Below, one piece after another: positions 56,425-64,000 of a stretch of 64,000 nucleotides of DNA. The number at the start of each line of letters is the position of its first letter. Within the stretch, counting starts at the first letter, position 1. The translations under genes were made by a program, and so were the position numbers. The notes under the pieces were generated by a model. The model saw only the letters and a list, made by a program, of their open reading frames with translations, was not told where the DNA came from and did no database searches. The DNA is from Chitinimonas sp. BJYL2. GTDB taxonomy: Bacteria > Pseudomonadota > Gammaproteobacteria > Burkholderiales > Chitinimonadaceae. The DNA is taken from assembly GCF_027257935.1 (NCBI RefSeq), contig NZ_JANZKW010000004.1, forward strand, positions 248,001 to 312,000, in the 5' to 3' direction.

Positions 56425-56483
56425 GCACCGTCACGGTGCCGGAGACAAAGCGGTATCCGGCCCGGCAGGATACGCCGGGCCGG
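56425..56483 (-). other. Two hairpins between the DUF4394 gene and the MFS gene
   Basis: CCGGCCCGGC (56457-56466) pairs with GCCGGGCCGG (56474-56483) around seven bases, and GCACCG (56425-56430) pairs with CGGTGC (56434-56439). Neither has a clear T-tract on the minus strand (the second is followed by TTTCGC), so they may be a weak terminator or an mRNA stabiliser behind the DUF4394 gene. Confidence 0.45.
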
Positions 56484-56491
56484 GCTTACGC

Positions 56492-57361
56492 TTACCAGCT
56501 CGGTGCAATGGCCAGGCCGATCACGGTCTCCTGGCTGCCGATATTGCCCAGCAGCGTTGCCGCGCCGGTATTGAGATCGATCAGATACAAGCCAGCCGCG
56601 GCCTGCCCCGCCGTCCGGAAGCTAGCAAACGCGGCGTTGTCCTTCCAGCTGATGTCGAAACCCAGCGGCCCCTCGGGTTGCATACCGAGCTTGCCCACGG
56701 TAAACAGCTTGCCGGTATTGGGGCCGACAGCGGGCTGCACGCCCTCGCGTGTTCCCTGCGTCACCAGCGCAGCAGCGGCAGTATCGATGGCAAAGTTGGT
56801 GGTGCCCGTCTTGCTGACCTTGCTGTAGGTGTATGCGGCACCGGCAATCGACGGCACCTTGCCAGCGGCAGTATCGCTATCGGCATAGGCCAACCGTGCA
56901 TCCTGCTGCACGCCCTCGGCGGCAGGATCGCCATCAACTTGTGCTCCCGTATCCGGGTGCAGGCGCAAGTTTACCCCCTGATGATTGACGACACGCAGGC
57001 GGTCTACCACCGGATTGAAGTCCACGCCCCACTCACCCGCTGCCGGCAGGGTTGCATTGCCCGCCGTCACGGTCGTGGCTTGACCGCTACCCAAATCCAC
57101 GGTGTAGAGCCGTCCGCTGCTGGCCAGCCCGTAAAGCTTCTCGTTCGTGGAGCGGAAGTCGATACCCAGCAACTGCTCGCCGTTAGCGAGGCCGCTTATG
57201 GTCAACGATTGCTCGATCTTGCCCGGCACGCCGGCATTCATGCGCAAGAGCTTGCCGCTCGCAGTCAACGCCCAAGCGGTTTCAGGGCGAGGTGTCTGGG
57301 TGGGTACCGTGGCGCAGGCGGTCAGCAGGCCGAGTGCAAGCAAGGGAATGAGTCGGTTCAT
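56492..57361 (-). CDS. DUF4394 family lipoprotein
   Basis: A 289-residue protein with a lipobox LTAC (Cys16), then a beta-propeller-like DUF4394 domain that repeats a pattern of ALTASGKLLRMN, GIDFRSTNEKLYGLASSGRLY, GVDFNPVVDRLRVVN and AYTYSKVS. Its function is unknown; related domains occur in surface or secreted proteins. It lies between MFS and serC in its own unit, between hairpins on both sides. Confidence 0.85.
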   Translation of the reverse strand: MNRLIPLLALGLLTACATVPTQTPRPETAWALTASGKLLRMNAGVPGKIEQSLTISGLANGEQLLGIDFRSTNEKLYGLASSGRLYTVDLGSGQATTVTAGNATLPAAGEWGVDFNPVVDRLRVVNHQGVNLRLHPDTGAQVDGDPAAEGVQQDARLAYADSDTAAGKVPSIAGAAYTYSKVSKTGTTNFAIDTAAAALVTQGTREGVQPAVGPNTGKLFTVGKLGMQPEGPLGFDISWKDNAAFASFRTAGQAAAGLYLIDLNTGAATLLGNIGSQETVIGLAIAPSW

Positions 57362-57465
57362 GGTGCATCCTTTATCGGGGCCGGGTGTAGCGTAGCCTCA
57401 CGTTAGAACACGGCAACCACCCTTGCCTAACGGTGTTTGCCTGTTTACCCCCGGTTTCGCCCATG

Positions 57466-57489
57466 AAAAATGCCGCCCAAGGGCGGCAT
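57466..57489 (-). terminator. Rho-independent terminator of serC
   Basis: ATGCCGCC (57470-57477) and GGCGGCAT (57482-57489) form an eight-pair stem with a CAAG loop; on the minus strand it is followed by a run of four T's ahead of CATGG. It lies 23 bases after the serC stop. Confidence 0.75.
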
Positions 57490-57511
57490 CGTGCGGGCGC
57501 TGGAGCGGCAA

Positions 57512-58600
57512 TCAGCCGTGGCTGCGGGCAAATTCCTGCATGAAGCCGGTCAGCGCCTTCACGCCTTCCAGGGGCATGGCGTTGTAAATGCTGGCACGCA
57601 TGCCGCCGGTGGAGCGGTGGCCCTTGATCTGCAGCAGATTGCGTGCGGCCGCTTCCTTGATGAATGCCTCATCCAGCGCAGGATCGGCCAGACGGAACGG
57701 CACGTTCATGCGTGAGCGGAAGGCTTTTTCAACGGGGCTGATATAGAAACCGCCCGAGGTATCAACCGTTTCGTACAGCAAGGCGGCCTTCTCGATATTG
57801 CGCTGCTCGATCGCCTTGAGCCCGCCCTGACGCTGAATCCACTTGAACACGAGGCCGGCCACATAAATGGCAAAGGTCGGCGGGGTGTTGTACATCGAAT
57901 CGCCATCGGCCTGGATCTTGTAGTCCATCATCGTCGGCGTGCCGGGGACGGTCTGACCCAACAGGTCCTCGCGGACGATCACCAGGGTCAGGCCGGCCGG
58001 GCCGATATTCTTCTGCGCACCGCCGTAGATCAGGCCGAACTTGCTGATATCGACCGGGCGCGACAGGAAGTTGGACGACATGTCGCAGACCAGCGGCACA
58101 TCGCCGCTGTCGGGGATGTAGGGGAACTCGACGCCACCCAGGGTCTCGTTCGAGGTGTAGTGCAGGTAGGCGGCATTAGGGTCGCGTTCCCAGCTCTCGA
58201 ACGCCGGAATGTCGCGGTAGCCCGAGGCTTCGCTGCTGGTGACCAAGCGTGTGTTCGCACAGTACTTGCGCGCTTCCTTCACGGCCAGCTTGGACCAGTG
58301 GCCAGTGTCGACAAAATCGATGCTCGTACGGCCACGCACCAGATTCATCGGCACCATCGCAAACTGGGTGGTGGCCCCGCCTTGCAGGAACAGCACCTTG
58401 TAGTGCTTGGGAATGCCCAGCACCGAGCGCAGGTCTTCCTCGGCCTCTGCGGCAATCTGCATGAACTCCTTGCCGCGGTGACTCATCTCCATCACCGACA
58501 TGCCGCTGCCATGCCAGTCGAGCAGTTCCTGCTGCACTTCGAGCAGGACTTCACGGGGCAGAACGGCGGGACCGGCACTGAAATTGAAGACGGGGGACAT
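57512..58600 (-). CDS. serC: Phosphoserine aminotransferase
   Basis: A 362-residue class V PLP aminotransferase used in serine synthesis and in pyridoxine synthesis (with PdxJ in this window). The PLP lysine is K197 in YGGAQKNIGPAG. N-terminal FNFSAGPAVLPREVL and DWHGSGMSVMEMSHRG are diagnostic. The ATG at 58600 is preferred over the upstream frame to 58645. It is separated from pheA by three other genes. Confidence 0.97.
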   Translation of the reverse strand: MSPVFNFSAGPAVLPREVLLEVQQELLDWHGSGMSVMEMSHRGKEFMQIAAEAEEDLRSVLGIPKHYKVLFLQGGATTQFAMVPMNLVRGRTSIDFVDTGHWSKLAVKEARKYCANTRLVTSSEASGYRDIPAFESWERDPNAAYLHYTSNETLGGVEFPYIPDSGDVPLVCDMSSNFLSRPVDISKFGLIYGGAQKNIGPAGLTLVIVREDLLGQTVPGTPTMMDYKIQADGDSMYNTPPTFAIYVAGLVFKWIQRQGGLKAIEQRNIEKAALLYETVDTSGGFYISPVEKAFRSRMNVPFRLADPALDEAFIKEAAARNLLQIKGHRSTGGMRASIYNAMPLEGVKALTGFMQEFARSHG

Positions 58601-58708
58601 GCTTGCTCCAGAACTTGGGGGACGATGCTCAGACAGCCACAACAACCATCAGTTTAGCGGGCAGCAACCGTGTAACGGCCATCGCCGCCCGTCTGTCCAA
58701 CAGGGGTA

Positions 58709-59140
58709 TTACGACAGCAGGAAATGCGCGCGGGCCACGGCCACTGGCTTGGATTCATCCTCCTGCCAGGCCGTCATACGGACATTGGCGACGCGCTTGC
58801 CCTGCTTGGTGATATCGCAGCGGGCAAACAGCGATTGCGCCTTGCCAGAGCGCAGGAAATCGAGCGAGAAATCAATCGTGCGCGGCACTTCGGACGATTC
58901 GCGGGTGCAGATCAGGTGCAGCAGCGCAGCGTTCTCCAGAAAACCGCCTATCACGCCACCGTGCAGGGCGGGCAAATGGGTATTGCCGATATTGTGTTGG
59001 CTGAATGGCAGTTCAAACAGTAGTTGCCCGTCCACCTCTCGAAGCGCTACACCCAGCAGCTTGGCGTAGGGAATCTGCTCGATCAGCGAAGCGTAATCGC
59101 CGCTTTCCTTGGCGGCCTGCAGGAATTCCAGTTGCACCAT
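58709..59140 (-). CDS. PaaI-family hotdog thioesterase (second of pair)
   Basis: A 143-residue single hotdog-fold protein with the active-site helix LHGGVIGGFLENAALL, the typical HGG signature of PaaI/4HBT-type acyl-CoA thioesterases, and a LDFLRSGKAQSLFARCD beta segment. Substrate unknown. It starts three bases after the stop of the first thioesterase gene. Confidence 0.9.
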   Translation of the reverse strand: MVQLEFLQAAKESGDYASLIEQIPYAKLLGVALREVDGQLLFELPFSQHNIGNTHLPALHGGVIGGFLENAALLHLICTRESSEVPRTIDFSLDFLRSGKAQSLFARCDITKQGKRVANVRMTAWQEDESKPVAVARAHFLLS

Positions 59141-59143
59141 GGT

Positions 59144-59623
59144 TCAGCCCTCCGCTTTCTTGCTGCCAAGCTGGGCGGCACTGGAATCGCGCATGAAGGT
59201 GGCCACGCCGTGGGCGATGGGCTGGTCGTTGCCTTCCTGGTACGCGGTGGCGCGGGTAAAACCGATCTGCCGACCCAGGCGGTAACACTCGGCCGTGCAG
59301 TAAACGGGCTCACCCGGCGTGGCGCCACGCAGGTAATCGATACGCAGGTCCAGCGTGGCAATCGCCTCACGTTCAGCCAGCATCGAAAAAACCGATAGCG
59401 CGCTGGTCGTATCGATCAATGAGGTGATCACACCACCGTGCAGCACGCCGGTTCGGGCATTACCGACCAGCGCGGTGTTGTACGGCAGTCGCATGGTGGC
59501 ACGGCCGCGTTCGCCATTGACGAATTCGAGACCGATGGTGGCCGAGTGCGGGATCTGGCAGAACCAGTTGGCCACATCCTCGAACAGTGCCGGATTGAGT
59601 ACCGGCAGCGGTAGATTTTGCAT
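59144..59623 (-). CDS. PaaI-family hotdog thioesterase (first of pair)
   Basis: A 159-residue hotdog-fold protein with VLHGGVITSLIDTTSALSVF and LRIDYLRGATPGEPVYCTAECYRLGR. The HGG-x-x-x-S-x-x-D pattern marks a PaaI-type thioesterase. It differs from its neighbour. AGGAG lies close before the ATG. It lies 51 bases after gyrA with a hairpin between. Confidence 0.9.
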   Translation of the reverse strand: MQNLPLPVLNPALFEDVANWFCQIPHSATIGLEFVNGERGRATMRLPYNTALVGNARTGVLHGGVITSLIDTTSALSVFSMLAEREAIATLDLRIDYLRGATPGEPVYCTAECYRLGRQIGFTRATAYQEGNDQPIAHGVATFMRDSSAAQLGSKKAEG

Positions 59624-59640
59624 GTTTCAGGTAGCTCCTG

Positions 59641-59665
59641 ACGGCGCGTGATCGCCACGCGCCGT
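59641..59665. other. Perfect hairpin between gyrA and the thioesterase genes
   Basis: ACGGCGCGTG (59641-59650) pairs over ten bases with CACGCGCCGT (59656-59665) around ATCGC. No T-tract follows on the minus strand, so it may be an RNA-processing or stability element rather than a terminator. It lies just upstream of the AGGAG site of the thioesterase. Confidence 0.6.
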
Positions 59666-59674
59666 AGTCAACGA

Positions 59675-62290
59675 TCAAGCCTCGGAAGACTCGCCGGCTG
59701 CCTCTCCACTTTCGCCCTCTACGGGGTTTTCTTCATCGTCGCTGTCTTCATCCGAATCCGCGACTTTTTCGATGCCCGACAATGCTTCGCCGGCATCCAG
59801 ATTGATCAGTCGTACGCCTTGCGCACTGCGACCGGTTTCGCGCACTTCGGCAACCGAGGTGCGGATCAGCACACCGCCCGTGGTGATCAGCATCAGGCCG
59901 TCGGTGGTTTGCACCAATGTGGCGGCCACCAGCTTGAAGCCGGTCTTTTCGGTCAGGTCCATCGCGATCACGCCCTGCGTGCCGCGGCTGGTATGACGGA
60001 ACTCGCTGATCGCGGTGCGCTTGCCGTAGCCGCCATCGCTGGCGGTGAGTACCTGCCAGTCCTCGGAATCGGCCACCACCAGGGAGATCAGCTTCTGATC
60101 GTCTGCCAAGGTCATGCCGCGCACACCGCGCGTATCGCGGCCCAGCGGGCGTACATCGGCTTCGTCAAAGCGCACGGCCTTACCGGCGTCGGAGAACAGC
60201 ATGATCTGATGCTGGCCCGAGGTAATGGCCACGCCGACCAGCTGATCGCCCTCGTCCAACGCGATGGCAATGATGCCAAGCTTGCGCGGGTTGGAGAACG
60301 CCGACAGCGAGGTCTTCTTGACCGTACCGCGCTGGGTGGCCATGAACACGTAGTGGTCTTCGGTGAATTCCTTGACCGAGAGGATCGCGTTGATCTTTTC
60401 GCCATCCTGTAGCGGCAGCAGGTTGACGATGGGCTTGCCACGGCTGGCACGCCCGCCCTGCGGGACTTCATACACTTTCATCCAGTAAACACGGCCCAGC
60501 GAGCTGAAACACAGCACGTAGTCATGCGTATTGGCGACAAACAGGTTGTCGATGAAATCGTCTTCCTTGGTCGCTGTCGCCTGCTTGCCGCGGCCGCCGC
60601 GCTTCTGCGCACGGTATTCATCGAGCGGCTGGGCCTTCATGTAACCGCTGTGCGACAGCGTGACCACCATGTCCTGCGGAGTGATCAGGTCTTCAAGGCT
60701 GATGTCTTCACCGAAAGGCACGATTTCCGACTTGCGGGCATCGCCGAACTGGGCCTTCAGCTCAGTCATCTCGGTAGTGATGATCTCGGTGATGCGCTCG
60801 GGCTTGGCGAGGATGTCGAGCAGGTCGACGATCTTGTCCATGACTTCGCGGTATTCGGCTTCGAGCTTGTCCTGTTCCAGGCCGGTCAGACGTTGCAGGC
60901 GCATATCCAGAATCGCCTGGGCCTGCGCGTCAGAGAGACGGTAACCCTGCTTGGTCAGACCGAATTCCTTGCCCAGACCATCGGGCTTGGCCTGATCGGA
61001 CGAGACTCGCACCAGCAGCTCTTCCACCAGTGAAGAGCGCCAGTCGCGCGACATCAGCGCGGTCTTGGCTTCGGGCGGCGTGGCCGCAGCCTTGATCAGG
61101 GCGATGACTTCATCGACGTTGGAAAGCGCAACGGCCAAGCCTTCGAGGATATGGCCACGCTCGCGTGCCTTGCGAAGTTCGAACACGGTGCGGCGCGTCA
61201 CCACTTCGCGGCGATGGCGCAGGAAGCATTCAAGAATCTGCTTGAGGTTCAACAGGCGCGGCTGGCCGTCGACCAGCGCCACCATGTTCATGCCGAAGCT
61301 CGATTGCAGCTCGGTCTGCTTGAACAGCTGGTTCAGCACGACCTCGGGCATTTCGCCGCGCTTGAGTTCGATATAGATACGCATGCCCGACTTGTCGGAC
61401 TCGTCGCGCAGATCGGAAATGCCATCGATCAGCTTGTTGCGGACCAGATCGGCGATCTTTTCGATCAACGTCTTCTTGTTCACCTGATAAGGCAGCTCAT
61501 CAACGATGATGGCCTGCTTGTCCTTGCTCACGTCTTCCACATGGGTACGCGCACGCATCACCACGCGGCCACGGCCGGTGCGGTAGCCCTCGCGCACGCC
61601 GGCAATGCCGTAAATGATGCCGGCAGTAGGGAAGTCCGGTGCCGGGATCAGATCGATCAGCTCATCGATCGTCATCTCGCTGTTGTGCAGCAGCGCCAGG
61701 GCGGCGTCGATGACCTCATTGAGGTTGTGCGGCGGAATATTGGTGGCCATGCCCACCGCGATACCGGTGGAACCGTTGATCAGCAGATTGGGCAGGCGGG
61801 TCGGCAGAACCGAGGGTTCGAGTTCCTTGCCATCGTAGTTGGGGACGAAATCGACGGTTTCCTTGTCGATATCGGCCAGCAGCTCGACCGAGATGCGCTC
61901 CATCCGGCACTCGGTGTAACGCATGGCAGCCGCGTTATCGCCGTCAATCGAGCCGAAGTTGCCCTGGCCATCGACCAGCGTGTAGCGCAAGGAAAAGTCC
62001 TGTGCCATCCGCACCAGCGTGTCGTAAATCGCGCTGTCGCCGTGCGGGTGGTATTTACCCATCACGTCACCGACGATACGGGCACATTTCACATACGAGC
62101 GGTTCCAGACGTTGTTGGCCTCGTGCATGGCGAACAGCACACGGCGGTGTACCGGCTTGAGACCATCCCTGACATCGGGCAGTGCGCGGCCCACGATCAC
62201 GCTCATGGCGTAATCAAGATACGAGCGGCGCATTTCTTCTTCGAGGCTGACCGGGATGGTTTCTTTGGCGAATTGTTGCAAATCGGTCAT
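59675..62290 (-). CDS. gyrA: DNA gyrase subunit A
   Basis: An 871-residue topoisomerase subunit. The catalytic tyrosine is Y125 in [10 protein letters not shown]. The quinolone-resistance region reads [14 protein letters not shown] with Ser86 and Asp90, the susceptible form. The GyrA box is QKRGGRGK, and six beta-propeller repeats follow; the tail is Asp/Glu/Ser-rich. It has a promoter with a palindrome in its spacer and is followed by the thioesterase pair. Confidence 0.98.
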   Translation of the reverse strand: MTDLQQFAKETIPVSLEEEMRRSYLDYAMSVIVGRALPDVRDGLKPVHRRVLFAMHEANNVWNRSYVKCARIVGDVMGKYHPHGDSAIYDTLVRMAQDFSLRYTLVDGQGNFGSIDGDNAAAMRYTECRMERISVELLADIDKETVDFVPNYDGKELEPSVLPTRLPNLLINGSTGIAVGMATNIPPHNLNEVIDAALALLHNSEMTIDELIDLIPAPDFPTAGIIYGIAGVREGYRTGRGRVVMRARTHVEDVSKDKQAIIVDELPYQVNKKTLIEKIADLVRNKLIDGISDLRDESDKSGMRIYIELKRGEMPEVVLNQLFKQTELQSSFGMNMVALVDGQPRLLNLKQILECFLRHRREVVTRRTVFELRKARERGHILEGLAVALSNVDEVIALIKAAATPPEAKTALMSRDWRSSLVEELLVRVSSDQAKPDGLGKEFGLTKQGYRLSDAQAQAILDMRLQRLTGLEQDKLEAEYREVMDKIVDLLDILAKPERITEIITTEMTELKAQFGDARKSEIVPFGEDISLEDLITPQDMVVTLSHSGYMKAQPLDEYRAQKRGGRGKQATATKEDDFIDNLFVANTHDYVLCFSSLGRVYWMKVYEVPQGGRASRGKPIVNLLPLQDGEKINAILSVKEFTEDHYVFMATQRGTVKKTSLSAFSNPRKLGIIAIALDEGDQLVGVAITSGQHQIMLFSDAGKAVRFDEADVRPLGRDTRGVRGMTLADDQKLISLVVADSEDWQVLTASDGGYGKRTAISEFRHTSRGTQGVIAMDLTEKTGFKLVAATLVQTTDGLMLITTGGVLIRTSVAEVRETGRSAQGVRLINLDAGEALSGIEKVADSDEDSDDEENPVEGESGEAAGESSEA

Positions 62291-62323
62291 GTGGGCGGCG
62301 TCTGGACTAGGATGTAAGGGAAA

Positions 62324-62353
62324 ATTTTACCATGCGGGATACCCGCACTCCAA
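62324..62353 (-). promoter_or_regulatory. Promoter of gyrA with a perfect palindrome in its spacer
   Basis: On the minus strand TTGGAG (62348-62353), an 18-base spacer and TAAAAT (62324-62329) with an upstream TGG make an extended -10 promoter. The spacer holds TGCGGG-ATA-CCCGCA (62333-62347), which is a perfect inverted repeat. It could be an operator or a supercoiling-sensitive cruciform. The leader would be about 27 bases. Confidence 0.65.
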
Positions 62354-62392
62354 TTCGCCGCCAAACTTAGCTGGATTGTCATATTCTCCTGA

Positions 62393-62422
62393 TTGCGACG
62401 CGTTTGTAGCGTCAAGTAAACT
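62393..62422 (+). promoter_or_regulatory. Candidate promoter of the OmpA-family gene
   Basis: TTGCGA (62393-62398), an 18-base spacer and TAAACT (62417-62422), with an inverted repeat CGTCAA/TTGACG (62410-62415 and 62428-62433) around the -10. A tentative call. The 62291-62488 gap also holds the gyrA promoter and otherwise shows nothing else. Confidence 0.4.
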
Positions 62423-62488
62423 CAACGTTGACGTCGGTTGGTCATTAGCCGTCGCTAAATATCTTTCCCAAACCCATGGAGAATAACT

Positions 62489-63169
62489 ATGCAAAAGATG
62501 AAGCGCACTCTCGTTGCCCTCGCGCTTGGTGCAGTGGCGGTAACCGCCGTTGCCGGCAAGGACGGCTACGCCACTGACACCCGCAACCCTGTTGTGCGCA
62601 ACAACTTCGGCGAATGCTGGCGCACCTCGTCGTGGACCAAGGAAAAGGCCATCGAGGAATGCGATGCCGCCTTGGTGCCCAAGGCCGCCCCGGCCGCAGC
62701 ACCGGCTGCACCTGCCGCCCCCGCCGAAGCCCCCAAGGCTGCCCCGGTGACCAAGCAGGTCAAGATGGAAACCCTGACCCTCAACGCCGCCGCCCTGTTC
62801 GATCTGAACAAGTCCACCCTCAAGGATGAAGGCAAGCAGGCACTGGGTTCGGTGGCTGCCGTGCTGCTGGAGCGCAAGTACGACACCAGCAAGACCCGTA
62901 TCAATGTAGTGGGCCACACCGATCGCATCGGTAAGGATGCCTACAACCAGAAGCTGTCGGAAGAGCGCGCTGCCTCGGCTCGCGCTTATCTGGTCGAAAA
63001 GGGCCTGCCTGACAGCATGATCACCGCAGAAGGCAAGGGCGAAACTGCCCCGGTGACCACCGATGCCGATTGCAAGAAGGTGATGAAGAACCGCAAGAAG
63101 CTGGTCGAGTGCTACGCACCGGATCGCCGCGTGGAAGTGGAAATCTACGCAACGGTCGAACAGCAGTAA
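62489..63169 (+). CDS. OmpA-family protein (peptidoglycan-binding, no barrel)
   Basis: A 226-residue envelope protein with a Sec signal peptide (KRTLVALALGAVAVTAVAGK), a short CWRTSSWTKEKAIEEC region, an Ala/Pro linker and a C-terminal OmpA domain with the NVVGHTDRIGKDAYNQKLSEERA core, which in other proteins contacts diaminopimelate of peptidoglycan. There is no beta-barrel, so it is the short betaproteobacterial form. A disulphide between the two late cysteines is possible. GGAG precedes the ATG. Confidence 0.92.
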   Translation: MQKMKRTLVALALGAVAVTAVAGKDGYATDTRNPVVRNNFGECWRTSSWTKEKAIEECDAALVPKAAPAAAPAAPAAPAEAPKAAPVTKQVKMETLTLNAAALFDLNKSTLKDEGKQALGSVAAVLLERKYDTSKTRINVVGHTDRIGKDAYNQKLSEERAASARAYLVEKGLPDSMITAEGKGETAPVTTDADCKKVMKNRKKLVECYAPDRRVEVEIYATVEQQ

Positions 63170-63189
63170 ACGTTTTACCCTCGCTTGAG

Positions 63190-63215
63190 AGCCCCGCCCC
63201 GTGCGGGGCTTTTTC
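63190..63215 (+). terminator. Rho-independent terminator of the OmpA-family gene
   Basis: AGCCCCGC (63190-63197) pairs with GCGGGGCT (63203-63210) around CCCGT, followed by TTTTC. It lies 20 bases after the stop. Confidence 0.85.
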
Positions 63216-63301
63216 TTGTCTGCTGCCCGCCCCGGTTCAGGGGGTGGACAGGTGCCCATGCTAGACTTGCGGCCAGTTTCCACCCTGCTTTGGCGGTATC
63301 C

Positions 63302-63901
63302 ATGCGTGCCCTGCTCTGCCTGTTGGCCAGCTTTTCCGTAACAGCTGGCGGCCTTGATCAGCTCAAGACCTTTCTGGCCCAGACCCGTGCCTTCACAGCC
63401 GATTTCCAGCAAACCGTGATGCAAAAGAACGGCAAGCAGGAACAGGCTAGCGGCACGATGGCCATCCTGCGCCCCGGTCGTTTCGACTGGCGCTATATCA
63501 AACCCTATGAGCAGCGCGTCGTGGGTGACGGCACCCAACTCTGGGTCTACGACCCTGATCTGAATCAGGTTACCCGCAAGCGGCTGGACCAGGCTTTGGG
63601 CGATAGCCCCGCCGCGCTGCTGGCAGGCAGCAACGAACTCGACAAGCGCTACAAACTCAGCGAAGCCGGCAGCCGCGACGGCCTGGAGTGGATCGACGCC
63701 GCGCCCCGCAACCGCGATAGCGGCTTCGACAAGGTCCGCATCGGCCTCAAGGACAACCAACCCATGGCCATGGAGCTAGCGGACAGCTTTGGTCAGACCA
63801 CCGCGATTCGCTTCAGCAATGTGAATCGCAGCCCGAAATTGGGTGATGACCGCTTCCGGTTTGTGCCGCCCAAGGGGGCAGATGTAGTCTCCGCCGACTG
63901 A
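63302..63901 (+). CDS. lolA: Outer-membrane lipoprotein carrier protein LolA
   Basis: A 199-residue periplasmic chaperone that ferries lipoproteins from LolCDE to LolB. The signal peptide is MRALLCLLASFSVTAG; the mature part shows LKTFLAQTRAFTADFQQTV, RPGRFDWRYIKPYEQ, LWVYDPDLNQVTRKRLDQ and the closing FRFVPPKGADVV. The ATG at 63302 is the only one giving a clean signal peptide; the frame upstream to 63185 covers the ompA terminator. rarA starts nine bases after its stop. Confidence 0.96.
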   Translation: MRALLCLLASFSVTAGGLDQLKTFLAQTRAFTADFQQTVMQKNGKQEQASGTMAILRPGRFDWRYIKPYEQRVVGDGTQLWVYDPDLNQVTRKRLDQALGDSPAALLAGSNELDKRYKLSEAGSRDGLEWIDAAPRNRDSGFDKVRIGLKDNQPMAMELADSFGQTTAIRFSNVNRSPKLGDDRFRFVPPKGADVVSAD

Positions 63902-63910
63902 CAATCCACC

Positions 63911-64000
63911 ATGTCAGACCTGTTTTCCACCGACCCCACGCCCCCGCTCGCCGAAGCCCTGCGCCCCAAGACGCTGGCAGAAGTGGTCGGTCAATCGCAC
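63911..64000 (+). CDS. rarA: Replication-associated recombination protein RarA, 5' end only
   Basis: The first 30 codons of an AAA+ ATPase gene: MSDLFSTDPTPPLAEALRPK, then TLAEVVGQSH, the N-terminal signature of RarA/MgsA before its Walker A motif. RarA acts at stalled replication forks. lolA-rarA is a conserved pair in Proteobacteria. The gene runs off the window edge. Confidence 0.85.
   Translation, partial: MSDLFSTDPTPPLAEALRPKTLAEVVGQSH

Overview
The window looks like a piece of the core chromosome of a flagellated, GC-rich betaproteobacterium of the order Neisseriales (Chromobacteriaceae or Chitinibacteraceae type). This is an inference from gene content and order: a lipoprotein DegP/MucD behind rpoE-rseA-rseB; the long ndk-rlmN-pilW-rodZ-ispG-hisS-yfgM-bamB-der-hfq-hflX-hflK-hflC-yjeT-hisZ-purA series; a FlgM/FlgN/FliW island; gyrA near serC, pheA and hisC; and lolA-rarA. 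I see no phage, insertion sequence, integrase or CRISPR array. Almost every base belongs to a tightly packed gene, many with ATGA-type stop/start overlaps.

Layout. 1-3.2 kb: envelope-stress sigma operon (rpoE, rseA, rseB, degP), read leftward and divergent from nadB. 3.3-9.5 kb: nadB, a YgfX-like protein, a SIMPL protein, a conserved 120-residue protein, a PilZ-like protein and a large PAS hybrid histidine kinase coupled to rnr. 9.5-28.9 kb: rnr, tRNA-Leu(CAG) with its own promoter and tandem terminators, then the long leftward housekeeping run from ndk down to pdxJ. 29-32.5 kb: a SPOR-domain protein, tilS and accA. 32.5-35.3 kb: flagellar genes fliW, flgM (with a sigma-28 promoter), flgN and motD, with a Gdx/SugE exporter among them. 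35.3-41.8 kb: sppA, a Rieske protein, a HAD phosphatase and rluC, then rne with a long structured leader. 41.8-50.7 kb: two pirins, a DUF1631 protein, a UGT-type glycosyltransferase, tsaB, rimI, a family-4 uracil-DNA glycosylase and two unknown small proteins. 50.7-62.3 kb: hisC, an accessory cassette (nucleotidyltransferase, two NTF2-like proteins, a LOG-type enzyme), pheA, an MFS transporter with a tiny partner protein, a DUF4394 lipoprotein, serC, two hotdog thioesterases and gyrA. 62.3-64 kb: an OmpA-family protein, lolA and the start of rarA.

How the genes work together. Several units serve the envelope: sigma-E with its anti-sigma factors and DegP; BamB, YfgM, RodZ and HflKC; LolA and the OmpA-family protein. 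Others serve RNA metabolism and translation (RNase R, RNase E, Hfq, RlmN, RluC, TilS, HisRS, TsaB, RimI, Der, HflX). A third group supplies cofactors and amino acids (NadB, PdxJ, SerC, PheA, HisC, HisZ, PurA, IspG, AccA). The most unusual points are a probable N-terminal extension of RpoE under a sigma-E-like promoter, a perfect palindrome in the spacer of the gyrA promoter, a coupled NTF2-LOG-NTF2-nucleotidyltransferase cassette between pheA and hisC, an unlisted 39-residue membrane ORF overlapping an MFS gene, a PilW without a lipobox, and a motD without motC next to it. All functional calls come from reading the sequence; no database search was run.
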